Origin: Sanderia malayensis
Lineage: Eukaryota; Cnidaria; Scyphozoa; Semaeostomeae; Pelagiidae
Direction: 5' to 3'
Assembly (NCBI GenBank): GCA_013076295.1
Contig: RQOL01000906.1
Span: forward strand, 6,080,297-6,144,296
Length of the DNA: 64,000 nt
Translations under genes and position numbers: made by a program
The notes under the pieces: model-generated
Databases searched by the model: none
What the model was told of the DNA's origin: nothing
Seen by the model: the letters and a program-made list of their open reading frames with translations, nothing else
Shown here: positions 54,648 to 64,000 of the stretch, piece by piece
How positions within the stretch are numbered: position 1 is the first letter of the stretch
Layout of the letters: each line of letters starts with the position of its first letter

Positions 54648-54947
54648 GTTGAAGAACCCGATCTTCAATACTCGTTCGTTTAGCTTTACCGTGAAACACT
54701 CATGGAAGACAATTTCATTTCTCTATTTTATTTCACATATTTTTGCTACCGCTTTTCACATCAATAAAAACTCTCAAACTTCGACACGGAAAAAACTGTT
54801 TTTTGTCACCAAGTGATGACAAGAATAGAAGAATTGCATTATTTATTTAAATCACAAAATACCAATACTGAATTAACATAATAATGGATCATGCCGCGAG
54901 ACAACGTCATGCGGGCATGCGCGGGCATGCGCGGGCGCACAAAGTAA
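54648..54947. mobile_element. ~300-bp insertion splitting the Penelope-like frame
   Basis: GGCAT occurs at both borders (near 54643-54647 and 54948-54952), consistent with a 5-bp duplication. Joining across the insertion restores the reading frame. It includes tandem GCGGGCATGC motifs near 54910-54940. The family is unknown. Confidence 0.5.
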
Positions 54948-55392
54948 ACTTCGCACAGGCATTCCCCTTTTCTATCTTTTTCTATGATTTGTTCATATTT
55001 TCGTTTTGCTGTTGCATATACTTTAACACGCTCTTGTTGATCGTATCCTGAGAACTGCATTCTTTTTATGAAGTTTTGTACATGTTTCTGTCTCTCACTC
55101 TCCGGACATTACAACGACACATTTCTCATTGTTCTTACTAGGTCAGATACAAGTACACTTTTCTTCACCGTGGTAGATAAAGCTGATCTTTTGATGATGA
55201 CGTATTTACTCGTCCTTGGCTTCATGTAATGCGTGAACAAAATTTGATGCTCTAATGTACCGTTGGTTTGTTGGTTGGTTGGTTTGTTGGTTGGTTTTTT
55301 TTTTGTTTTTTTTTTTAATTCGAACAAATTATGTTAACAGATCGAACGTTACGGGAAAATCAGTTGGCTGAGGAGACCTCAGATGTGAGGTG

Positions 55393-56602
55393 AAAGCTCC
55401 CAAAATTATTTAACTTAATATATTAATTTAGTTAGCGTGTGAGTGTTAAAAATGAATGGCAATCGAGCAAAATGAAATGTAGCTGATTAATTCGTTTATC
55501 ATCAGCTAAAATTTGAACTCTGGTATGAGCAAGCAAAAAACGTTTCCGCGCTACGCGTGATCAATTTTTTACGCCTGTGAGAGGGCCTACTTTTGCGTCA
55601 CTCGCAGCTGGGTCCTACATCCCTCCCAAAGAAATATGTGCATCTTCAATCTCGCGTTGCGAAGAAGATCTCATTTTGCGACAGAAGAATTGGACGAGAG
55701 GAGCTTCACTTTTCGTCCTTGAATTGTGGTCGGCGACACTTTGAATTTAATTACGAAAGCTCGGAGAAAGAAATCAAGTCATAGAAAACCGGTAAAGTGT
55801 ACGTTATGAAATGAGGAAGTGGAAATCTCAACTGGTTTGTAACGTGACAAAGAATCTTTTTCAAGTGACTTGACTTATTCTTGTGTTTACTGTTTAATAA
55901 TTTGGTTTATTTTGGATGGTTCAATTAAACATTAAAACTTTTTCTTGCTAAAGGCTTTTCAAAATGAAATTCTCTGCAAAAACAAAAATTTTCCCGCGAA
56001 ATTTATGGCCGAATAGCCGCATTTTAAATCAGCCTCACACTATTATTGTTATTGCAGTTTAGACACGTCATTAGCTGTAAAAATACAAAATATTGTAATT
56101 AGGCTTTGATGGTTGATTATTATTATGATATAGATGCAAGTGATGACGAGAAATCATGATCATCGGCACGACATCATTGGTTTAAATTTTGTGCAAAGCA
56201 AAGTAATATTTGTTCATGTTTAGAAAAGAATGTTACTACCGTTTTCCTGCTCATCACAGCCAGCAAACCGCATTTTAGAAACTCAAAATCACACTTAAAA
56301 TTAACTCAAAATATGTTTTTCGCCTTGAAATTGATTAATTACAACATACCAATACTAAAATAAAACATGCAGTATGCTAAAAATACAATGTAAGGTTCGA
56401 CGAAACCAAGAATTTTCATCAGGAGCTTATTATTGTCATGTTCCAGAGTAAATTGCTCAAAAGATAACAATGCCAAATCAGTCCTCAGTTGGAAAACATC
56501 TGACCTCAATATGTTGTCTTCCTTTAAGTTCTGACTATGTTCTCACTTTTCTGACCTAAATATTAAGGAGACATCTGTATCTGTTTAGTTATAAACGTGT
56601 AA
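55393..56602. other. Gene-free stretch with a repeated 58-bp motif
   Basis: GTTAGCGTGTGAGTGTTAAA (from 55431) through GCAAAATGAAATGTAG is repeated nearly exactly at 61677-61731 and in inverted partial form at 61638-61678. A short frame at 55593-55784 is not recognised. Confidence 0.5.
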
Positions 56603-57002
56603 AGGCGGATTTACACGGTTGGCTACAAGTTGGCTACAAGTTTTTTCGGTATTGGACTGCAAACTTGAACTTGTATCGTGTAAATGCCCTAAAATTCTGT
56701 TCACGCCTGTTGTTTTGATTGACGTTAATCCTCCATCACAATCGAAAAATTTCTGACTCGATGTCGCAAAGTTTTTCAGTTCACACCATTTTTTCAAAGA
56801 CGCCGCAAATCGCTACGTCACGTAAGGTTTGCTTTGATTCGCGAATTGCAGATTTTGGGAAAGAAAACTCAATTTTTGCAGCAAAATGGTTCTGATAACG
56901 GATAAAAGTTTATCTCGCGTGCGTCAACTTAAATTATCAGATTTATGAAGAAATCTATGACAAAATTTTAGCACCAGTAGTTATAGCGGTACAGGCTATT
57001 AC

Positions 57003-57188
57003 TAAAAAGGGAAAGGAGAGGAAAACAGAGGAAAGGAGAGGAAAACAGAGGAAAGGAGAGGAAAACAGAGGAAAGGAGAGGAAAGGGAAGGAAAGCAGAG
57101 GAAAGGGGAGGAAAGGAGAGGAAAACAGGGGAAAGGAGAGGAAAACAGAGGAAAGAGGAGGAAAGGGGTGGAAAACAGAGGAAAGGGG
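57003..57188 (+). repeat. Purine tract, ~20-bp units
   Basis: GGAAAGGAGAGGAAAACAGA repeats about nine times, giving nearly pure purine on one strand. Its complement is at 62025-62110. Such mirror-like purine tracts can form triplex DNA. Confidence 0.9.
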
Positions 57189-58019
57189 GAAAACGGCGAA
57201 TCTAGACCAAAATCTTAACTGGTGCAATTTATGGGTTTTTAGGGCGTGTCCCAAGGCTTTCGTAAACTGCCACACCCTTTGACAGACAACACGTAATCAT
57301 TCTGACTTAACAAGTGTTTTAAAATATTTCTTTGATTGTTTAGAAGAAGTCTTAAAGTAAAACACAACATTTTTAGAAGAAAACAAACGAAAATAATTAT
57401 CCGTATTACTTCTGTTCAGAGGAGTGGAGTTTAGCTTTAGGAAAGGACTTTAGTTACATAAAAATATCAAAATTCCGATAAATACGTAATAATGACGTTT
57501 TGCCCCAATCAGCCCTGCATTTTCATTGGTAGATTGGTCTTTGCACCAGTGAAAACTCATTTCTCAAGGCTCAAGGCTCGGCTGTTCGAAAAGTTGGCCT
57601 ATAACCAAGTATATGCTTTTTTGATCAACAACAAGCTTTTGTATTCAAATCAATCTGCTTTTCGTTTGCTGCATTCTGTTGTAACATGTTTACTTGCCAG
57701 CACAAACGACTGGTATGTAGACATGGACCAGGGAAAATACACTGCAAATGTTTTCATCGACCTTAAAAAAGCTTTTGATACAGTAGACCATGACATCCTC
57801 CTTGCAAAACTAGGTAAATATGGTGTCACAGGTCTAGATCATTCTTGGTTTGTTTCCTATTTGAATAACAGGCAACAATTTAGCAGAGTAAATAGTGCAT
57901 GCTCGCACATAAAAGAGGTCACTTGTGGTGTTCCGCAGGGCTCATGCCTTGGTCCTCTGCTATTTTTAATTTACATCAACGACCTTCCCCTTGCTCTGAA
58001 AAAATGTAATGTTACTATG

Positions 58020-58282
58020 TGTAATGATGGCGCCAACTACGCTTGGTGCCTATCATCATACTTTTAGTTAATATTTTATCCTTTTGAATGTTTGTATGTG
58101 CTAATTTGTAACCTCGATTTCTTGCGTTGTAACTGTGTTTGTTGATTGATAAAAGTCAGAGTTATTGATAATAAGTGTGTATGTTTATAAAATGATTTAG
58201 TTTTTGAATTGATTGTAAAAGAGTTGGTCGCGTACATTCGTTGTGTTTTCTGACTCATTGCTTGGAACGCGAACACGCCACA
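58020..58282. mobile_element. 263-bp insertion in LINE A
   Basis: TATGT at both borders marks a probable 5-bp duplication. The inserted sequence starts GTAATGATGGCGCCAAC and ends GCGAACACGCCACA. No coding capacity or known family is recognised; it could be a SINE. Confidence 0.5.
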
Positions 58283-58540
58283 TATGTATGCAGATGACAC
58301 AAGTCTCTCGTACGCTTCAAAAAATATTTGCGAAATTAACCAAGTTATGAATGAGGATCTAAATTGTTTAAGAGTATGGCTCCTTGGAAACAAACTGTCC
58401 CTAAATGTTATCAAAACTCATGCAATGGTAATTGGATCGCGACCAAAGCTTAAAATTGTCTCTGATGAGGTCACTGAGCAGCCTTGCTTCTCTATAAACG
58501 GGACACAGATAGATATTGTAAAAAATACCAAGTACCTTGA

Positions 58541-59951
58541 AATTGCCAAACTTAAAAGTGCATTCAAAAAGGGGTCAAATGTGGAAAGAGAAAACTATAG
58601 ACCACTTTCATTACTTAGTGTTCCTAGTAAGATACAGGAGGGCCAGATATGCAAGACCGTGGACAGACACCTTGATCTGAATGGTGCTACTACTCCATAT
58701 CAGTGGGGATTTAAAAAGGGCAAATCGACAGAGGAACTACTTTTATTAATGACTGAGACCTGGAAAAAAGCTTTAGACAAAGGTTGCATCATCGGTGTAC
58801 TCCTTATTGATTTTCGAAAAGCTTTCGACTCTGTAAACCATACCATCATGAAAACGAAACTCAAAGGATTTGGATTTACAGGAAACGCTTACACAATGCT
58901 AGAGAGCTACCTGGATAATAGGCAACAATTTGTTGAATTGAACAATACAAGATCACGCATGAGAGATGTTTCCTATGGGGTACCTCAAGGGTCGCTCTTA
59001 GGCCCAAGATTGTTCTCCATGTATATTAATGACCTACCTGACTATATTACAAAGGGTGATGTTTATCTATTTGCTGACGATACAACATTTTTTTATATTG
59101 GGCAAAACATTGAAGAGGTTATTGATACACTAAATGAAATCGGGCTAGAGATTAAGCATTGGTGTGAAAAAAATCAACTAACAATCAACAGCGATAAATC
59201 GGAAGTAATGATGATAACTAGGCAAGATTTTATTGGTCCCTTGCGCCCAGTAACGATTGGTGATAAAATCATAAAGTACAAGAACAGTGTAACATCCTTG
59301 GGAGTTACCATAGACAATCATTTAAAATGGGATCAGCAAATCAAGAAAGTTGCAAAATCTTATAGAGCGAAAATGAGCCAATTTCGGAGAATGACATACC
59401 TCCCAATTTCCATCCAAGAAGAAATCTATTTTAAAACTGTAATTGCTGCAGTAACATATGGAATTGCAGTTTGGGGTACATGCTCCCAAACACTTATATC
59501 ACAACTGGAAAAAATTCACGCAAGGGCTGCAAAGCTTATTCACAAACTACCAAGGAATATATCGGACGATGAAGCGTTGCTACGTGCAAATTGGGATAGA
59601 CTAGATTACATCTATAAGAGACGAATACTAGCGATAATGCATAAAGTCTGTAACGAGATATGTCCCGAAGATTTCAGACAACTTTTTGACAAAAACAGCG
59701 GTCGCTATGCGCGGGAAAACACATTCATTGTCCCTCGAGTTGCAACGGAACAACAGGGAAGATTATCAGCAAGGTATCGTGGAACGAATCTTTGGAATAG
59801 GTTACCAGAAAATTTAAGATCAACACGTAATCCAAACACTTTTAAAAAGAACCTTAAAACTGCAAAAAAATTAATAACAACAACAAGCTTTCTAAAGGAA
59901 GCATCCATGATAACTCTTAGGCCCCGTTTACACGAGGCCGGATCCATTTGA
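58541..59951 (+). pseudogene. LINE B reverse transcriptase, 5'-truncated
   Basis: An open frame fused to the preceding LINE A frame. RT motifs are NYRPLSLLSVPSKIQE, FKKGKSTEELLLLM, LLIDFRKAFDSVNH (catalytic Asp), YGVPQGSLLGPRLFSMYIND, FADDTTFF (catalytic Asp pair), SLGVTIDNHLKWDQQIKK and HARAAKLIHKLPRN. The catalytic residues are intact but the endonuclease is absent. The last original codons (KERDFIYY, stop at about 60349) were displaced by the MITE, so the present frame ends inside the MITE at 59951. Confidence 0.85.
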
Positions 59952-60320
59952 ATCCGAAACAAAATTGATACGGATACGCCTCCCGTTTACACGAGACCAA
60001 GCAATCCGCATCAAAATAGATACGGATAGCCAGATCAATTCTGATCCTTCTAGCGAGACGTTTTCAAAGTCATCCGGTCTCGTGTAAACAGCAAATCCGG
60101 CTTACTTTTGACCCGTCTACAAGAATTTGCGCTGTGCGCATATTCTTGTTTGGATTCTCAGCCTCACTTCGTTTTTTTCACCTCTATTTCATGCAAATCC
60201 GCACTTGTGTAAACGGAAAGCCCATCAGCAACACAAGTAGTGCGGCTCCGTGTAAACGCAACCTATCCGTATCACTTTTGATACGGATCAAAAGTGAACC
60301 GGTCTCGTGTAAACGGGGCC
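59920..60320. mobile_element. 401-bp Harbinger-type MITE with TTA duplication
   Basis: GGCCCCGTTTACACGAGGCC at the left and the complement GTCTCGTGTAAACGGGGCC at the right, with TTA at 59917-59919 and 60321-60323. Internal CGTTTACACGAG and GATACGGAT motifs recur. Removal restores the LINE B C-terminus. A related fragment is at about 29280-29405. Confidence 0.9.
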
Positions 60321-60562
60321 TTAAAGAGCGAGACTTTATCTATTACTAAAACTCTTTTCTGGAAATTATTGAAAGACATTTACTTTACTTTATTCGTTTA
60401 TTTATTTATTCCCTTGTTTATTTTATTTTATTTTTACCTTATTTATTACTTCTATTCTACTTTTAACTTTAATTTTAAAGCTGTAAATAATTAGTAGTAG
60501 TTAGATAGCAGGTCCACATCAGCTGACGCTGCCATAGTTTAAACCTGCTTAAACAAATAACT

Positions 60563-60594
60563 TATGTATGTATGTATGTATGTATGTATGTATG
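60563..60594. repeat. (TATG)n microsatellite tail of LINE B
   Basis: About eight TATG repeats directly before the point where LINE A resumes. Confidence 0.9.
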
Positions 60595-61375
60595 GTGTTC
60601 AATTGGACAGTCATCTTGTTTGGGATGAGCATATAAAATATATGAGAACTAACGTTTCTCGAGCCTTAGGCTTTCTGAAATATGCCAAGAAATTTCTCCC
60701 AGAGAAAACGCTCAGTAAAATGTACAGAGGAATTGTAGAGCCCCATTTTCGGTACTGCTGCTCAGTGTGGGGGTGTTGTGGTAATACTTTAACTGATACC
60801 CTCCAAAAGTTGCAAAACAGAGCTGCCAGGATTGTTACAAACAGTAGTTACTGTGTTTCAGCAGGAAATTTGATAAAGAGGCTGAAATGGCCGCCTATTT
60901 CAGAGATTGTTTTGAATGAAACCGCGACTATTATGTACAAGGCAACAAATAATCTTGCGCCTACATATTTGTCCGAGCTATTTGTTAAAAATGCAGCTCG
61001 TAATACTATTAAACTGAGAAACACAGAAACTGATTTGCGAATTCCTCTTTTTAAAACTTCCAACGGACAGAAGTCTATTTCATATCGTGGGCCTAAAACC
61101 TGGAACCGATTGGGCTTGGATGTCAAACAAGCACCCACTCTACAGACTTTCAAAAAGAGGCTCAAATGCAGAGAGCTTCCTTTTTAGAGTATTTTTCTTT
61201 TCTTTTATGTAGCATCAACTTATTTATAGATTAGATTATTTATTATTAGATTATTTATTTCCGAAATTTTGTAAGTAAGTTTTTAATATGTAATTTTGTA
61301 GTTTTTTGCACGGCCCCCTGTAGGGCAGTCTATTTTGATTGACGGGGTTACCGTGGGTAAAAAATGTAAAATCAA

Positions 61376-62149
61376 AAAAATGAAATGAAATTTCATTGGC
61401 TAATGTTGAAGTTTGGATACATCGAATAAATACCGTATTTCCTCTAAAAAACGCTGCGGCGTTCTTTTCAAAATCCAACTTTTGCATGCGACGCTTAACA
61501 GAGGGCGGCGTTCATTAGATTGTGTTGCAAACTATATTCTGTGTGAACGTTATCTTTAATCGATTACGTCACTAATATTTCTTCCTTTAGCAGATTCTGC
61601 TAAAATTCTTATTGTATCCCGAATGTTATATCCTAAACTACATTTCATTTTGCTCGATTGCCATCCATTCATTTTTAGTTAGCGTGTGAGTGTTAAAAAT
61701 GAATGGCAATCGAGCAAAATGAAATGTAGATTACGTCACTGCCTGTGGGAGAATCTGACTGGTGCAGTTGCACCAGCTGCACCAGTCTAGATCTGCCCCC
61801 CCTAGAAATCACGCCTGTTCATTTGTTGTTTTTGGTTGAAATATCTTTCAGTGTTAATTACTATTTCCATTTCAATTCGTAATTGTTTTTTTTCGTGTCT
61901 ACTTCTTCTAGTTGTTAGGTTCATGTTCAGCTAAACCATATACTTCATATGGTGTAGCCGTGTTGACATGTAAATCCCCGGAATAGACCACCATAGATTT
62001 TTCTTAAAATAACGGATTCCTCACCTTTCCTCTGTTTTCCTCCCCTTTCCTCTGTTTTCCTCCCCTTTCCTCTCCTTTCCTCTGTTTCCTCTGTTTCCTC
62101 TCCGTTCCCCTTTTTAGTAGTAGCCAACTTGTACCGTGTAAATCCGCCT
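61376..62149. other. Gene-free right flank with a large hairpin
   Basis: CTACATTTCATTTTGCTCGA at about 61638-61657 pairs with TCGAGCAAAATGAAATGTAG at 61712-61731. This is a near-perfect 35-40-bp stem with a short loop, whose right half repeats 55431-55489. CCCGTATTTCCTC-like sequence near 61430-61445 resembles the MITE end of 1991-2379. There are no genes. Confidence 0.6.
62025..62110 (-). repeat. Pyrimidine tract, inverted partner of 57003-57188
   Basis: CCTTTCCTCTGTTTTCCTCC units, four to five copies, the reverse complement of the left tract. Confidence 0.88.
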
Positions 62150-62236
62150 TAAAACAGATAATTATAATCTCACATCCCAATCAGAGCAATCCGTAGTGAA
62201 AAAATGGTGAATAAATACAAATATGTTATGGCCTAC

Positions 62237-62411
62237 CTGAGACAAAGTGAATTCCGCAAACCCAAGCATGGTCAATATTGCTATATGGGTTTATTTTGGC
62301 AATAAAAGTCCATCTTTCCCTCCGTTCAGGGTCTTTGGGAATTCGATGAAATTTGACTTCATCCTTAAACCCATTTTTCGTGCAACCAAGAGCAGAACAA
62401 GACTTAACCAT
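62237..62411 (-). CDS. THAP zinc-finger first exon
   Basis: ATG at 62411 begins MVKSCSALGCTKNG, with CxxxxC, followed by a conserved Trp (ERRERWTFI) and then CGIHF (CxxH). This is the C2CH pattern of THAP DNA-binding domains. The frame meets a GT donor (CAG/GTAGGC) at 62236. THAP domains occur in host transcription regulators and in P-element-type transposases. The next exon would lie at lower coordinates, beyond the TAA-flanked element and its LINE nest, and none is recognised. So this is either a host gene with a very long intron or an orphan exon. Confidence 0.72.
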
Positions 62412-62799
62412 CTTGAAAAAATATCGCCCTTTTTTGTTCATCACTAGCCTCTCTTGTCAATGACAGAGATTTGTGTACTTCGGCCTAACTTTTTTTCTAA
62501 AAAGCCGCGAGCCTTGGCTGAAAGGCTGTTTTTCGGTTAAATTTTTTATAAGAAAGAAAGTCTATCAGATAAAAATCTGATTTCATTACAGAAAACTACT
62601 ATTTTGACGTCAAGTGACAAGTTTTTTTTGCAAATCTTCTTTGGCATCCTTGTCTATTATGTAATTTTTGAACGGGCCTATTTAGAGGCTACTTTGTGGC
62701 CGCCATCTTACCACTCATTTTACCACTCAGCATGGTGGCGAATGGACTGTGACGTCAATATGCATATCATCTATTACCCGATGCAACATGCTGCCTACA

Positions 62800-62822
62800 A
62801 TGGCGACGTGCAAAAGTAAAAG
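62800..62822 (+). CDS. Possible short first exon (MATCKSK)
   Basis: An ATG in good context (ACAATGGCG) is followed within eight codons by a strong donor AAAAG/GTAAGC. It is divergent from the THAP exon about 390 bp away, which would make the interval a shared promoter. No downstream exon is recognised. Confidence 0.2.
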
Positions 62823-63000
62823 GTAAGCATAAAAGAAAAATTACAGCGAGTCACCTCAAGGTTCCTTTGATTTACTCTGTTCTGTTCACAGGACACGGCT
62901 CTGTTTTCTTCACTTTTCACAACTTTACGCTTCCTTCGCTCCCGCTGTGATCTCCGCTGTGTCAAATATTTGTGTGGCTTTCCAAAAGGCTACCTAGAGA

Positions 63001-63095
63001 CCATGGAGTGTGGAATGATGGAATGGAATGGAATGATGGAATGATATGGAAATCATGGAATGATATGGAAAACATGGAATGATATGGAATACATG
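63001..63095 (+). repeat. GGAATGATAT minisatellite
   Basis: TGGAATGATGGAATGGAATG passes into repeats of ATGGAATGATATGGAAAxC, about 95 bp in all. Confidence 0.9.
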
Positions 63096-64000
63096 CAGTA
63101 ATTTTCAAAAACGTTAATGGGAAAATATATGATATATTGTAGCAAAATATACATGTTTGTGTTCTTCTATATCTTTTAACCCCTACCTTACCATGAGCTT
63201 TGATCTATTACGTATAAATTACGAATAAACTCATTCAAGTGATTCACATGTCACACTCCACAAGAGCATTTTATAAATGGGAAGGATGCTGTTTGTGTTC
63301 ATGTTTCTATGCAAAACAACCGGCATTTGTTACAAAATACAAGTATATGTATTGTCAATGCTGTGGTGAGAAACAATAGCAGCGTGAATAATTTTTTTCG
63401 TGTTTTTCTGAATTTAAAAATTGCCTTTTTTGATTACGGGCTTGAAACTTGCAGTCGAATAAATAACGCAGTTGATGCAGAATGGCGCAGCCCCAAAATT
63501 TATGTTTTTCCTGCAGATTTTAATCTAGTAATGACACGCTAATACTCCATCGTTGAAAATTTTATTCTGCTTCAAAGCAGAATAAAATCAAGTACAACAT
63601 TTGTTTCAAAGGCATCGACAAATTCTTACGTCACGCAAAGGCCTAGATGATTCGAGAACATGAATGCAAAGTATTTTTCGCGATCATTGTTATCAACACT
63701 AAGCAATCATTGTTCATTTCATTTTCAGTAAAACAGTGAATGGTTAATTATATAAAATGCAGCGGTATAAAAAACAAAGCAATTATGTAATAGTTATTTG
63801 AAGATTAATTTAACTTCAATCTAATATTATGAAAGATTGTTCGGAACACCTCTCTTGTTCAGATTCAAAAGAATAACTTTGCTGGGCTCTGAAATTTGTG
63901 CGACTGTCCAGTGCTTGAGAAGGTGTTCCACGAAAGTGAACAGGGTCGGAAAAGTTTTGAGGCTGCTGGTTTTGAGGATACATCATAGTCGGTTGTGTCG
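63096..64000. other. Gene-free end of window with a 14-bp hairpin
   Basis: ATTTTATTCTGCTT at 63559-63572 pairs perfectly with AAGCAGAATAAAAT at 63575-63588 around two bases. Otherwise I see no gene or element. Confidence 0.5.

Larger units (their letters stand above)
53866..55392 (-). mobile_element. Penelope-like element fragment with inverted end repeats
   Basis: A 70-bp inverted pair (53866-53932 and 55325-55392; TCTGAGGTCTCCTCAGCC within) bounds a minus-strand segment that encodes the GIY-YIG part of a Penelope-like retroelement. Penelope elements often carry repeats in inverted orientation at their ends. The RT domain is largely absent, leaving only its C-terminal edge. A 300-bp insertion splits the coding part. 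Confidence 0.7.
58541..60594 (+). mobile_element. LINE B, 5'-truncated copy inserted into LINE A
   Basis: The insert begins within the RT domain and ends in a (TATG)n tail at 60563-60594, after which LINE A resumes. The 5' truncation and microsatellite 3' end are usual for target-primed reverse transcription. It contains the MITE at 59920-60320 in its 3' part. Confidence 0.85.
57570..61375 (+). pseudogene. LINE A (CR1/L2-like), 5'-truncated and interrupted twice
   Basis: The RT domain begins FEKLAYNQVYAFLINN near 57588 and includes the catalytic VFIDLKKAFDTVDHD and GVPQGSCLGPLLFLIYINDL. It is broken at about 58019 by a 263-bp insertion and resumes with MYADDTSLSY at 58284. It is broken again at about 58540 (after KNTKYL) by LINE B. 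The final part (GVQLDSHLVWDEHIKYMRTN to the stop near 61185) lies at 60595-61185. The 3' end GGCCCCCTGTAGGGCAG and an A-rich tail are at about 61310-61375. Reassembled in order it is one RT, but EN and the 5' part are missing. Confidence 0.82.
56603..62149. mobile_element. TAA-flanked element hosting a LINE nest
   Basis: AGGCGGATTTACACGG at 56603 is answered by CCGTGTAAATCCGCCT ending at 62149. TAA occurs on both sides (56600-56602, 62150-62152). Inside, purine-rich arrays near both ends are also inverted with respect to each other (57003-57188 against 62025-62110). The two ends therefore belong to one element whose middle was filled by LINEs. The original element would be roughly 1-1.5 kb and probably of Harbinger type. 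Two independent MITE ends would be the alternative. Confidence 0.65.

Noticed and set aside
56955..57275. Minus-strand Phe/Pro/Ser-rich frame
   Set aside because: It is a translation of the purine/pyrimidine microsatellite and has no other support.

Overview
The window looks like an accessory, transposon-packed stretch of an animal genome, most likely a cnidarian (coral or sea anemone). The reasons are GT-AG introns in most genes, THAP, HECT, OTU and PHD-type domains, a Penelope-like GIY-YIG element, PHD-bearing non-LTR retrotransposons, and several uncharacterised protein families that I recall as highly repeated in anthozoan genomes. I see no certain host housekeeping gene, no rRNA, no operon and no CRISPR array. 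Nearly everything is a mobile element, often nested. In several cases the second arm of an inverted repeat or an interrupted reading frame still shows the empty target site, so the ends and target duplications can be read directly.

Region 1 (1-20290) is a giant palindrome. Arms of at least 5.6 kb (1-5649 against 6288-6670 plus 12960-18225) flank a 638-bp loop. The arms carry a multi-exon OTU-protease-like gene, pieces of a KDZ-type transposase on the opposite strand, a TA-flanked MITE and a tRNA-like sequence. A 6,285-bp Ginger1-like DNA transposon (6671-12955, termini TGTAA/CTACA, CCGG duplication) sits in the right arm only; its seven-exon integrase-like transposase looks intact.

Region 2 (20270-27810) is a minus-strand LINE whose ORF1 is split near its stop codon by a 6,081-bp element (20692-26772, 6-bp duplication ACCAAG, IS3EU-like ends). 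That element carries a frameshifted integrase-type transposase and an apparently intact five-exon HECT ubiquitin ligase. Both proteins begin with the same type of zinc ribbon. Region 3 (27811-29927) holds little.

Region 4 (29934-48263) is a foldback element with 5'-AG termini and a 6-bp duplication GGTGTA, features of Polinton/Maverick-type insertion. It is built of inverted arms with a one-finger zinc-finger ORF and a large GATC-rich satellite. Near its centre is an 11,173-bp TA-flanked insertion (33011-44183) made of two near-identical tandem units sharing 0.28-kb end repeats. Each unit carries a HUH endonuclease plus SF3 helicase 'Rep' gene and a DD34E Tc1-like transposase gene. This combination is the most novel item in the window.

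Region 5 (48270-64000) contains a deleted LINE, an uncharacterised ORF, a third foldback (51127-53684), a Penelope-like fragment, a TAA-flanked element (56603-62149) holding a multi-layer LINE/MITE nest, and a THAP-domain first exon. The same uncharacterised gene family ('family X', with a G-F/L-TG-DY motif) lies in the loops of both the first and third palindromes.
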